A stretch of DNA of 64,000 nt, from assembly GCA_025934695.1 (NCBI GenBank), contig JAICWS010000001.1, positions 1,145,301 to 1,209,300 of the forward strand, in the 5' to 3' direction. Below the pieces are notes generated by a model. That model saw only the letters and a list, made by a program, of their open reading frames with translations, was not told the DNA's origin and searched no databases. The DNA is from Alphaproteobacteria bacterium (lineage in GTDB: Bacteria > Pseudomonadota > Alphaproteobacteria > Micavibrionales > UBA2020). How positions within the stretch are numbered: the first letter of the stretch is position 1; every line of letters starts with the position of its first letter. Below, one piece after another: positions 28,425 through 36,886 of this stretch. The position numbers were made by a program, and so were the translations under genes.

Positions 28425-28757
28425 GTGCAAACTCCCTGCGTCGGTCGCTGTCCATGGCCTATATCTTTCGTTGGAAAAAAACGGCCATGAACGTCAAATT
28501 TCGTTCATGCCGTTTTTGCAGGTTGCACGTGAAACCGGCCGTCGCGAAAGGCTAAATCGACAGGCCGTAGTTGTGCATTGCGTGGCTCTATTCTTAGCGA
28601 TTCTTATGTATTATGTCAAATAATAGTTCTGTTCCTGAAAACATCATCGAATTAAGTAATTGAATTACTTAAGTTATAATTCCTACTTCAGAGGATTGAT
28701 TTGATATGTAAAATATATTAGCCTGCCCAAATCATTCTGTTTCACATCATTTAGTAT
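28425..28757. other. AT-rich non-coding region
   Basis: About 330 bases without a supported gene, between divergently transcribed genes. It becomes strongly AT-rich after 28600 and contains the perfect palindrome described separately. Promoters for both flanking genes are expected here, but none matches a consensus well. Confidence 0.4.
28652..28672. promoter_or_regulatory. Perfect 21-bp palindrome, possible operator
   Basis: Two 10-bp arms, TTAAGTAATT and AATTACTTAA, are separated by one G in AT-rich DNA about 100 bases before the gene at 28770. The size and symmetry suit a dimeric regulator. No T-run or GC-rich stem suggests a terminator. Confidence 0.4.
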
Positions 28758-28769
28758 ATGAGGCATTTC

Positions 28770-29279
28770 ATGGCGCGATTTCTGGGTAAAAAGGCGGCGG
28801 CGGGACTTCTGGCGGGGACATTCGGACTGGCGGCGCTGGGCGTCGCCCTGAACCGGGATAGGGTGCCGCAAACACTGCTGGCCGCGCGCGATGTCAACTT
28901 CATCCTCGCCTGCGATCCAGAGATGCCCGAGCAGCAAACCATCCACGATGCCTTCGGCAATTCGGCATCTTATGCCTGCGCGGCGCGCAACGGCGGCGGC
29001 CTCGATTATCGGTCGACGATCCGGCTGAACGGCCAGGAATACAAGACCAGCGTCCAGGCGGATTTCAGGGACGGCGCCTATGATATTAAATCCATCGTTT
29101 TCGACAACCATCCGGAAAAACTGACCAACTGGAAGGAAATCTATTCCGTGCTGAACTATGCCGGCAATCAGGAACGCGCGATCTCCTTTGGCCAAATTCC
29201 GGCTCCGCACGAGAATACAGGCCGCTTCAGCCCCTTCGGTCGCTTCCTGACGCGCACCATGCCAAGGGGCTTCCGCTGA
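28770..29279 (+). CDS. Hypothetical exported or membrane-anchored protein
   Basis: The protein is 169 aa. It has a basic N-terminus (MARFLGKK) and a hydrophobic segment (AAAGLLAGTFGLAALGVAL), so it is either a signal peptide or an anchor. The remainder is soluble and unrecognised. The ATG at 28770 has GAGG about 7 bases upstream; an ATG four codons earlier (28758) is also possible. It converges on the hybrid kinase gene with only 6 bases between the stops. Confidence 0.6.
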   Translation: MARFLGKKAAAGLLAGTFGLAALGVALNRDRVPQTLLAARDVNFILACDPEMPEQQTIHDAFGNSASYACAARNGGGLDYRSTIRLNGQEYKTSVQADFRDGAYDIKSIVFDNHPEKLTNWKEIYSVLNYAGNQERAISFGQIPAPHENTGRFSPFGRFLTRTMPRGFR

Positions 29280-29285
29280 TCGCGC

Positions 29286-32200
29286 TTAAGCCGTCTGAGA
29301 ATTTTTGGGCGGTGGATTGATAAGCGAAATAATCGTTTCAACCACTTTTCCTTCGGAAATGCGCGACTTCACGAGCGCCGCCGCGACGCGCTTTTGCACC
29401 TCGGCCGCGGTTTCGCTGGCGGAAAGGATCAGCACCGGCGGCGCGGCGGCTATCTGCGGCAACGCCTCGAGAAGCTCGAGGCCAGAAGCATCGGGCATCC
29501 CGATATCGAGGATAACGAGGTCGTAGACGCGGCGCTTGAGCTGCTCCTTGGCCTCGCGCACGGTGTAGGCCGGGATGACTTCGGCCTTGTCGCGTAAAGC
29601 CTCCTGGATGAAGAGGCTGAGGTCGCGGTCGTCCTCGACGTGCATGATGACGGGCATTTTCACGCCGCGCTCGCGCGCCGCGCCCCGCACCGCCTGGACG
29701 ATGCGGTCGGGATCGAAGGGCTTGAGCAGCCAGTCGGCGACGTTCAGCGCACCGCCAGAGAGCGTGCGCTTGGCCTCGTCCGCCTTGCCCGAGACGACAA
29801 CGACCGGGAGGTCGCGCGTCGCAGGATCGCCGCGCAAGTCGCGCAGCAGATCGGCGCCATTGCCCGCGCCCAGCGCAAGGTCGAGCGTGACCGCGTCATA
29901 GCGTCCGGCGCGGATTTTCTCGCGCGCCTCGTCGACAGTGCGGGCCACATCGGCCTCGTAGCCCACGCGTCCCAGCAGGAAGCGGATATATTCGGCCGTG
30001 CCCCTTTCGTCCTCGCAGATCAATATTTTTCCCTGCGCGGGCTTTTCGCCGGCGGCGGGTTTCGCGGCTTCGGCGCGATAGCCGGGCAGGTCGAAGAAGA
30101 ACATGGTGCCCTTGCCCTCTTCCGTCTCGAAGCCGATGCTGCCGCCCATCTCCTCGACGAGGTTGCGGGCAATGCTGAGGCCGAGGCCCGTGCCTTCGCG
30201 GCGCCGGTTATCGGCCCCGTCGGCCTGCGAGAATTTCTCGAAGATGCGCCCGCGGAATTCCTCGGGTATGCCCGCGCCATGGTCCTCGATCTCGTAGCGC
30301 ACGCGGCCCTTACGCAGGTAGGCGCGCACCTCGACCGTGCCGCCCTCGGGTGAAAATTTCGCCGCGTTCGACAAAAGATTGGCCAGCACCTGCATGAGGC
30401 GGTCGGGATCGGCCATGACTTCCACGCCGGGCGCCGAGGATTGCAGCGCATAGCGCACGCCGAATTTGGCCGCATACATCTGGTTGGCCTCGAGCGACTG
30501 CCTGAGCAGCGGCTCCACGCCCACGAGCCGGATATCGATCTGCATCTTGCCGGCCTCGATCTTCTCGAGGTCGAGGATATCGTTGATGAGGCGCGACAGG
30601 CGCTCGCTGTTGCTATAGGCGCGTTTCACCATGTCGGCGACGCGCGGAGGAACTGCGCCCAAAGCGCCGCCGTCGATCAAGCCCAGCGCGCCGCGGATCG
30701 AGGTGAGCGGCGTGCGCAGCTCGTGGTTCATGCTGGCCAGGAATTCGGACTTGGCGCGGCTCGCGGCGTCGGCCGCGGCTTTGGCGTTCTTCAGCGCCTG
30801 CTCCGCCTCCTTGCGCTCGGTGACGATTTCGGTCGCCATGATGATCCCGCCGATGCGTCCGTCGGATTCGCGCCACGGGCGCACGTCCCAATGCAGCCAG
30901 AAGGGTTTCCCTTTCAATTCGAACTTTTCCTCGTCGCTCGAGCTTTCGCCGGTTTCCATGCACCGCGACAGGATGGCGCGCCAACCCGCCGGCATGGCGT
31001 AAAACACGTCGTAGTGCGATTTGCCGATGATGTTGGGTTGCTTCAGGCGAAAGTCCGAATACCAGCGGTCGCTGACCATCAGATACCGCATGTCGCGGTC
31101 GCAGACCGCGACCGCGGCCGGCATATGCTTGATGAAATCGGATATCTTGTCGCGGGAATAGCGCGCGCGGTTCGCGCTAACGATCGTCAGGACGATGGCC
31201 AGCAATAGCGTGCCGTAGGTGACAGCCGCCGCCGAGCTCATATAGCGGACGAAGGCGGTGTCCGTGTTCCTGAAGTCTTGCAGCCGCGCCGTCAGCAGGG
31301 TATTTTCCCGCTGCATCATCTTCGCCAGAATCTCATCCACGCGCGCGAGCGTTTTCGCCGCATCCGTCGCTTCCTCCGACTTAACCAGTTGCGGCAGCGC
31401 TTCCCCGCTTTCCTTGCCCGTGATCTGCCGGTCGAGGAACTTCAGCTCGTTCCCCAGCAGCGCTCCCAGCGTGACAAGCGCCGCCTGCTGCTCGGGATTG
31501 TCCTTCGTCAGGTCGCGCAGGCTGGTGAAAAGCTGGTTTATTGTTTCGTTGCCTCCGCTGGCGCGGAATTTCTTCTCAATCGTCTGGCCCGAAGATTCCT
31601 CGTAGAGCTCAAGACACCCCTTGCGCCCGGTGAGGAGATACCCAAGCTCTCCTTCCTTGGCCTCATCAACCGCACGCTCCATGTCGGAAATGTTTTGCTT
31701 GACGAGATAGGTGTGCTCCACTAATTGGCGCGCATTTTTCACCTCCGCCTGCTGGTTGAGGATCAGCGTCGTCTGCAGGCTGCCCAACAGCATGAAGACC
31801 GTCACCACGGCGAATGTCATGACGCGCTTTCCAACGCGCTGTTCCCGCGCGGCGTCGAGCAGTATCACGCCCGCGACAGCCATGGCGGACAGCGCGGTCG
31901 GCGCTGCCATCGGCGTGGCATTTGCCACGACATAGAAAGCACGCAGATCGTAAAAATACCCCAGCAGCGCCGCCGTGCTCACCAGCAGGACGAGACTCGC
32001 GAAAGCCTGGGACAGAATGTTCAGCGCGTCCGACCGGAACCGGCGGAACAGGAACGCGAGGCCCAGAAGCGCCAGGCAAAGAGCCGTGTTCGGCGCCATC
32101 CGGTTCGGAAAGCCCGCTTCCGTCTGCAGTTGCGCGGGAAAGAGTTTTCCGTCGACGTCGAAAAGCGGCGTACCCATCATCATGTCGGCAAGCTTGGCGA

Positions 32201-32498
32201 AGCCGACGAAGAGGACGAAAGCCGTGGCCGCGGTGCTGATTTTGTCCAGCAGTTGAGAATCGGGATACAGCAGCCGCCGCAGCGACTTCAGCCCCATCAG
32301 GATGAAGCAGAGGCATGTCACGGGATTCATGGCGACCGGCGATACCCAGAGGTGCCGCAGGGCCGGCACATCGAACATCCAGCCGAATAATGAAACCACG
32401 GCGAAAGCCAAGGGAACGACGGACAAGCCGGCGACGATCCTGAAATACCGGCGGTCGCCCTCCGCCCCCGGCGCCGCGGCTGGGGCTTTTTCGCTCAC
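29286..32498 (-). CDS. Hybrid sensor histidine kinase: multi-TM, CHASE3, PAS, HisKA, HATPase, two receivers
   Basis: The protein is 1,070 aa. The N-terminal region has about six membrane segments (residues 20-245). A CHASE3-like periplasmic helical domain follows (about 250-415), then another TM (about 424-442) and a PAS domain (about 450-560). The HisKA box is NHELRTPL with phospho-acceptor H592. The ATPase shows N, G1 and G2 boxes (NLLSNAAKF, DHGAGIP, GTGLGLS). Two receivers follow with acceptors D873 and D998. The second lacks the usual KPF but has AALVKSR. The GTG start overlaps the stop of the upstream GGDEF gene (GTGA) with GAGGAG before it, so translation is coupled. It is the last gene of the three-gene signalling operon. 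Confidence 0.9.
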   Translation of the reverse strand: MSEKAPAAAPGAEGDRRYFRIVAGLSVVPLAFAVVSLFGWMFDVPALRHLWVSPVAMNPVTCLCFILMGLKSLRRLLYPDSQLLDKISTAATAFVLFVGFAKLADMMMGTPLFDVDGKLFPAQLQTEAGFPNRMAPNTALCLALLGLAFLFRRFRSDALNILSQAFASLVLLVSTAALLGYFYDLRAFYVVANATPMAAPTALSAMAVAGVILLDAAREQRVGKRVMTFAVVTVFMLLGSLQTTLILNQQAEVKNARQLVEHTYLVKQNISDMERAVDEAKEGELGYLLTGRKGCLELYEESSGQTIEKKFRASGGNETINQLFTSLRDLTKDNPEQQAALVTLGALLGNELKFLDRQITGKESGEALPQLVKSEEATDAAKTLARVDEILAKMMQRENTLLTARLQDFRNTDTAFVRYMSSAAAVTYGTLLLAIVLTIVSANRARYSRDKISDFIKHMPAAVAVCDRDMRYLMVSDRWYSDFRLKQPNIIGKSHYDVFYAMPAGWRAILSRCMETGESSSDEEKFELKGKPFWLHWDVRPWRESDGRIGGIIMATEIVTERKEAEQALKNAKAAADAASRAKSEFLASMNHELRTPLTSIRGALGLIDGGALGAVPPRVADMVKRAYSNSERLSRLINDILDLEKIEAGKMQIDIRLVGVEPLLRQSLEANQMYAAKFGVRYALQSSAPGVEVMADPDRLMQVLANLLSNAAKFSPEGGTVEVRAYLRKGRVRYEIEDHGAGIPEEFRGRIFEKFSQADGADNRRREGTGLGLSIARNLVEEMGGSIGFETEEGKGTMFFFDLPGYRAEAAKPAAGEKPAQGKILICEDERGTAEYIRFLLGRVGYEADVARTVDEAREKIRAGRYDAVTLDLALGAGNGADLLRDLRGDPATRDLPVVVVSGKADEAKRTLSGGALNVADWLLKPFDPDRIVQAVRGAARERGVKMPVIMHVEDDRDLSLFIQEALRDKAEVIPAYTVREAKEQLKRRVYDLVILDIGMPDASGLELLEALPQIAAAPPVLILSASETAAEVQKRVAAALVKSRISEGKVVETIISLINPPPKNSQTA

Positions 32499-34168
32499 AG
32501 CTGCTCCTCGGCCGCGAGGACCTGGTTGCGCCCCGTTTCCTTAGCGCGGTAAAGCGCCTCGTCGGCGCGCTTGATGACGGCATCGGCGGCCTTGCGTCCG
32601 TCGATGCCCGCCACGCCCGCGCTGAAGGTAACGCGCAGCTTGTGGCCCGGCACGTCGAAGAAAGCTTCCGTGACCTTCTTGCGCAGGTTTTCAACGATCT
32701 GCTGCGCCTGCGCCAGGGTGCAGCCGGGCAGCAGTACGCCGAACTCCTCGCCCCCGCAGCGGCCGATCACGTCGGTGCGGCGCAAGTGCTGCTGAAGCAT
32801 GCGCGTGAGGTTCTTCAGCACGGCGTCGCCGGCCTGATGGCCGTAGGTATCGTTGATATCCTTGAAATGGTCGATGTCGATAATGGCATAGGCCGCGGGC
32901 GCGCTGGTGCGCTTGGTGCGCATCACTTCCTGCCCCAGCAGCTCGTTGAAACGGGCGTGGTTGAGCAGGCCCGTGAAGCTGTCGCGCACCATGAGCGCGC
33001 TCAATTCCGCCGCGCGCTGCGCCCGGTTCTGCACGACAGAGATCAGCTGCGGCGGCGAGAAGGGCTTGACGAGGAAATCGTCGATGCCGAGGCCTGAGTT
33101 AATCAGCAGCTTCTCCACGTCGTCCTGCGAGGAAATGAACACGATGGGCAGGCGCAGGTATTTGTCGTGCTGGCGGATGACGGCGGCCAGCTCGCGGCCA
33201 TCGCATCCCGGCATCTGATAATCCATCAAAACGAGATCGACGTCGTTTTCGAGGATGACGTTCAACGCGTCCTTCGGGTTATTGATGACCGCCGTCTTCA
33301 TGCCCGCGCGCTCCAGCGAATGGCTGTAGAACTGCGCCAGCATCTCGTCATCGTCGATGATCAGCACTCGGTAATCGGGCGAAGCCGCATATTTCGCCGA
33401 CATGGCCTCGATCTTCTCGACGAAGGACAGGGTTTCGGGCGCGCCCGTGAAGTACCCTTGCGCACCCAGGCGCACAGCCTCGAGCCGCGCCTCGAAGTCG
33501 CCGTGGGGGGAGACGATGATGACGGGGATTTGCGGGTTGGTGCGGATGACCGCTTGTACGTGCTTGAGATCTGCTTCCGCCAGCGCGCTGTAGATGATCA
33601 CGGCCTTCAGGTACTGCTGCTTGTAGGCGTGGGCGAAGGCTTCGAGGTCGTTGACGAGGAAGGAGCCGTAGCCGAACTGGTTCAGCCCCTCGGCCAGCTT
33701 GCGCGCCGCCGCGCCATCGCGCTCGGCTGCCACGATATAGACGTCGTTGGCGCCTTTGTCGAGCTGCAGGGATTTGCCGGCCGGCAGCACGAGCTGGTCG
33801 GAAGCCTCTTGCGGGCGGCGGCCGATGGCGTCGAGCGCCGCGCGCTCGAAGGCCTGCAGGCGGTCGAGGATCGGCGCGTTGGACGGCGCACCATCCTCGG
33901 GCGCATCGAGATATTCCTTGAGCGCCGTGTGCAGGTCGCGGGCCGACGCGCTGATTTCAGGGAAGCCGAAAGTCGCGCCCGAACCGGCCAGCTGGTGCGA
34001 GAGGCGATAGACATGCTGCAGGTCCCGGCGCGGGATCATCTTCTGGGCCGCGAGCTCGCGCAGGCGGCGAAAATCGGTCAGATGGCCCTTGAGCCGCTCG
34101 AGATAGGCCTGCTGGAGCTTGCCCATGTCTTTCCTGAACTGCGAGGGGAATACGGCTTCACTTGGCAT
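32495..34168 (-). CDS. Diguanylate cyclase with Hpt, pseudo-receiver and receiver domains
   Basis: The protein is 557 aa. Residues about 10-115 are an Hpt helical bundle with RLSHQLAGSGATFGF (H58). Residues 141-255 look like a receiver whose phospho-Asp is replaced (IIYSALAEAD), so it is probably a pseudo-receiver. Residues 267-385 are a normal receiver (D316 in LMDYQMPG; K in LVKPF). The C-terminus is a GGDEF domain with active-site GGEEF (472-476) and an inhibitory I-site RRTD (463-466) five residues before it. It should make c-di-GMP with product inhibition, fed by phosphorelay from the downstream hybrid kinase. It overlaps the upstream receiver gene by 11 bp and the kinase gene by 4 bp. 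Confidence 0.9.
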   Translation of the reverse strand: MPSEAVFPSQFRKDMGKLQQAYLERLKGHLTDFRRLRELAAQKMIPRRDLQHVYRLSHQLAGSGATFGFPEISASARDLHTALKEYLDAPEDGAPSNAPILDRLQAFERAALDAIGRRPQEASDQLVLPAGKSLQLDKGANDVYIVAAERDGAAARKLAEGLNQFGYGSFLVNDLEAFAHAYKQQYLKAVIIYSALAEADLKHVQAVIRTNPQIPVIIVSPHGDFEARLEAVRLGAQGYFTGAPETLSFVEKIEAMSAKYAASPDYRVLIIDDDEMLAQFYSHSLERAGMKTAVINNPKDALNVILENDVDLVLMDYQMPGCDGRELAAVIRQHDKYLRLPIVFISSQDDVEKLLINSGLGIDDFLVKPFSPPQLISVVQNRAQRAAELSALMVRDSFTGLLNHARFNELLGQEVMRTKRTSAPAAYAIIDIDHFKDINDTYGHQAGDAVLKNLTRMLQQHLRRTDVIGRCGGEEFGVLLPGCTLAQAQQIVENLRKKVTEAFFDVPGHKLRVTFSAGVAGIDGRKAADAVIKRADEALYRAKETGRNQVLAAEEQL

Positions 34169-34559
34169 TTTTGGCCTCCATGTGCTTGTTCCAGATGGAA
34201 CGGACGGTTTCGGGAAGGGTCATCGGATCGAACGGCTTCGGGATAACGCCGATGACGCCAGGTTTCTGCAAGCTCGCGACTTCGGATTGCTGCACCTTGG
34301 CGGTCATGAAGATGACGGGCACCTCGGGTCCGCCCGGCAGCTTGCGGATGGCGTCGAGCGTCGCGGGTCCATCCATGCCGGGCATCATGACGTCGAGGAT
34401 CAACAGCCCGGGCATCTGTTTGCCGGCAATCTCAAGCGCCTGCGGCCCGCCATCGACCGCCTGCACGCCGAAGCCGCCAACCGTCTCCAGCGACATCATC
34501 GCGATGGCCTGGATATCGGGATCGTCTTCGACATAAAGAATGCTGGGCAGCTGGGTCAT
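34158..34559 (-). CDS. Single-domain response regulator (CheY-like)
   Basis: The protein is 133 aa, receiver only. The acidic pocket is in VEDDPD, the phospho-acceptor is D56 (LLILDVMMPGMDG), the Thr is in FMTAK, and K108 lies in IPKPF. It is the first gene of an operon with the Hpt-REC-REC-GGDEF protein (11-bp overlap) and the hybrid kinase. It probably receives or shuttles phosphate between their Hpt and kinase domains. Confidence 0.88.
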   Translation of the reverse strand: MTQLPSILYVEDDPDIQAIAMMSLETVGGFGVQAVDGGPQALEIAGKQMPGLLILDVMMPGMDGPATLDAIRKLPGGPEVPVIFMTAKVQQSEVASLQKPGVIGVIPKPFDPMTLPETVRSIWNKHMEAKNAK

Positions 34560-35050
34560 GGACGGTTCCTGGAAAACATCGACGCGGCATTTCTGCGCCC
34601 CATACTTCCAGAATAAGCCCGCAGCGGTTAATGCCAGATGAACGCAAGATGAAGAAAGAATTAACGACGCGCGTTCGACTTCTAAATTAATCAGCTACTT
34701 CGTCAAGCCGTTCCAGGAAGCACCAACGCAAAAGACCGCGTTCATCTTTTATTAACCGGAAATTAATCAATTTTTAATTTTGACCTCCGCGCTAACAAGC
34801 CAACGTTCCACCCCGACGAAAGTCGGGGTCCAGTTCATGTAACTTCTACCTCATAAATTCAGCGATAGAAGTTTTATAAACTGGATCCCGGCTTTCGCCG
34901 GGATGGAACATATTTGAGCCACCCCGACGAAAGTCGGAGTCCAGTTATTTAACTTCTATCTCACAAATATATCGAGGTAGTGAATTTATAAACTGGACCC
35001 CGACTTTCGTCGGGGTGGTTTGTTTGAGAGGACGTGCGTGGAGCCCTGGC
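34560..35050. other. Intergenic region with tandem hairpins
   Basis: About 490 bases between two minus-strand receiver genes. The part next to 34560 is AT-rich and probably holds the promoter of the three-gene operon, but no consensus boxes were identified with confidence. The part from 34808 to 35019 is filled by two hairpin repeats listed separately. Confidence 0.5.
34808..35019. repeat. Two tandem copies of a ~105-bp hairpin repeat
   Basis: Copy one (about 34808-34913) and copy two (about 34919-35019) each begin CCACCCCGACGAAAGTCGG and end with the near reverse complement (TTTCGTCGGGGTGG type). The middle includes CCAGTT and AACTGG and an AT-rich centre. Both would form long cruciform or RNA hairpins. 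A similar GC-rich arm (CCCCGG...CCGGGG) occurs at 59988-60094. Confidence 0.85.
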
Positions 35051-35467
35051 CTAGCTTTTCTTCGCCGCATGGCGGAAGACGATTTTCTTCACGCGTTCCA
35101 CGATCTCTTCGGGCTCGAAGGGTTTTACGACGTAATCAGCGGCGCCGAGCTTGATGCTTTCCTCGATCTCGACACGGCGGTTTTCGGCGGTGAGCATGAT
35201 GACCGGGATTTGGGCGAGCGCCGGATCGGCCTTGAGCTCGCGCAGCACGTCGTGGCCGTCGAGCCCCGGCATCTGCCGATCGAGGATGATGACCGCGGGC
35301 TTCACGTCGCGCGCCAGGCGCAGGCCTTCCTTGCCGTCCAGCGCGCGGCTGGGGCGGAAGTGGTGGGCCGCGAGAAAGCCTTCGATGATGTCGACAATCG
35401 ACTCGTCATCGTCGATGACGAGGATCTTGAATCCGCTCTGCATGGCGCTGCCTGTTTTCACAGTCAT
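35051..35467 (-). CDS. Single-domain response regulator
   Basis: The protein is 138 aa from the ATG at 35467 (GGAG about 11 bases upstream); an ATG at 35443 is an alternative. The receiver signature is complete: VIDDDES, D63 in IILDRQMPGLDG, T in MLTAE, K in YVVKPFEP. It has no output domain. It is separated from the other signalling operon by the hairpin pair, so it is probably a separate unit. Its partner kinase is not evident. Confidence 0.85.
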   Translation of the reverse strand: MTVKTGSAMQSGFKILVIDDDESIVDIIEGFLAAHHFRPSRALDGKEGLRLARDVKPAVIILDRQMPGLDGHDVLRELKADPALAQIPVIMLTAENRRVEIEESIKLGAADYVVKPFEPEEIVERVKKIVFRHAAKKS

Positions 35468-35610
35468 GATGATAATCGCTCCATCCGGCATTGTCATTCC
35501 GCGCGCGGCCGGCATTTCCATATGGGTCAAATTGACCCTGCTCATAATCCCTGCTAGGCTCCCTTTCAACGGCGGAAATCAGAGAATTAAAAGGGACCTG
35601 GAAAACGGGA

Positions 35611-36663
35611 ATGGCGAAGCTCTGGCGCAGGCCGACCAAGGATGAACCCAAGACGCCGCCGGTGCGCGAGGCGGACTTGAGCACGCTGCGCATCGAGCGC
35701 CCGTCGCTGATCTTCCTGAGCGGCTTTTTCACGACCGATGAGAAGCCCGAATATACGCGCGCCTCGCTGCGCGCGATGGACGACGTGCTGGCCGCGCGTC
35801 CCCGCGACGCTTCGCCCGTCGATGTCTATTGCTGGTCGCATGGCGGGCTGAAAGACGCGTTCAATCTTGCCGCTTATACGGTGAGGCCCGGTTCGGCCTG
35901 CTCGCCGCCCGTAAAGAAGCTCGCGGCGGGCCTGATCATGCCGCTCGTGGTGAAGGATTTCAAACTCGACGCGAAAGGCAATGCGACCGGCACGCCGCTG
36001 CCGCTCGACGAGGCGAAGAAGAATTTGCGCAACATCACTTTCTTCGGCTACAGCGCCGGCTGCATCACGGCGCAGGAATGTTTCAACGCCTCGCTGAAGA
36101 TGATGCAGCAGTCGGGCTATGCCGAAAAAGATGCCCGCGATATCTTAAGCGAGGTCGTCTATATCGGCGCGGGCGTCGTGTCGCGTCCGGGGCGCGAGAA
36201 GGACCGGTTTACCTCGCTGTTTCTCGAAGCCACCAACGACCGGATCGTGCGGTTCAAGAACCGTCTGTGGGCGCCGTTGCGGGTGATTTTCTCGCGCTTC
36301 GCGCCGCGCCTGAAAGTCCAGCCCCTCTCTGGCCGCGCCGCCATCATCACCGCCGCCGTGTCCAAGCGCGGGTATGAGACGAAGCAGCGCAACGGCAAGA
36401 CGGTGAAGGAAAAAATCCGCGGCATGATCCCGCGCTGGATGCTCGTCAAAAGCCTGCATGAACTGCCGCGTTACATGACGCAGGACGAAGAACTCTCGCC
36501 CTTCGCCAAGATGGTTCACTACGGCATCGCCAACGCCGTTGCGCGCACCGGCCCGGTCGACCCTATCCGCCTCCTCGATCCACCGCCCGGCACCGACGAA
36601 AAAACCGCCGCCGCCTACCGCGAGAAGATTTCAAAAGCCGTCGTGAAGCCGAAGCGTCGATAG
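35611..36663 (+). CDS. Alpha/beta-hydrolase-like protein, paralogue A
   Basis: The protein is 350 aa and soluble. An alpha/beta-hydrolase nucleophile elbow GYSAG (S148) follows a beta strand (NITFF), and PSLIFLSGFF near residue 31 could be the oxyanion strand. The family is not further recognised. A Pro/Lys-rich C-terminus ends KPKRR. It is similar along its whole length to the next gene (for example KKNLRNITFFGYSAGCITAQ is identical), so the pair is a tandem duplication. The substrate is unknown. GVVSRPGREK, which is conserved in both copies, may belong to the active site region. Confidence 0.72.
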   Translation: MAKLWRRPTKDEPKTPPVREADLSTLRIERPSLIFLSGFFTTDEKPEYTRASLRAMDDVLAARPRDASPVDVYCWSHGGLKDAFNLAAYTVRPGSACSPPVKKLAAGLIMPLVVKDFKLDAKGNATGTPLPLDEAKKNLRNITFFGYSAGCITAQECFNASLKMMQQSGYAEKDARDILSEVVYIGAGVVSRPGREKDRFTSLFLEATNDRIVRFKNRLWAPLRVIFSRFAPRLKVQPLSGRAAIITAAVSKRGYETKQRNGKTVKEKIRGMIPRWMLVKSLHELPRYMTQDEELSPFAKMVHYGIANAVARTGPVDPIRLLDPPPGTDEKTAAAYREKISKAVVKPKRR

Positions 36664-36682
36664 AAGCGAATATTTCCTCTTC

Positions 36683-36790
36683 GCGCCGCAGGCGTTTAAA
36701 GGTCCCCACAGATAGACGCAGATGAACACGGATCAAGAAAGAATATCTGCGTTCATCCGTGTTCATCTGTGGGAAGATGCCTGCGAAAAT
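36683..36790. repeat. Dispersed nested-palindrome repeat, copy 2 of 3
   Basis: The inner arms are CCCACAGATAGACGCAGATG and a reverse-complement version ending TTCATCTGTGGG; the outer arms are GCGCCGCAGGCG and GCCTGCG. It belongs to the same family as 21933-22078 and 48034-48200, and lies between the two paralogous hydrolase genes. It contains no ORF. Confidence 0.82.
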
Positions 36791-36886
36791 CAGGCATAGA
36801 CTTGTAATCTCGACATATTTTATTTCCCATATTGACCATAGGGTTTCATCCTGCTACTCTCCCCTCTTCTGAAAGGAACGAGGACG

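Noticed and set aside
28366-28623. 85-codon plus-strand frame
   Set aside because: It starts inside the minus-strand ankyrin-like gene, has no ribosome binding site and no domain.
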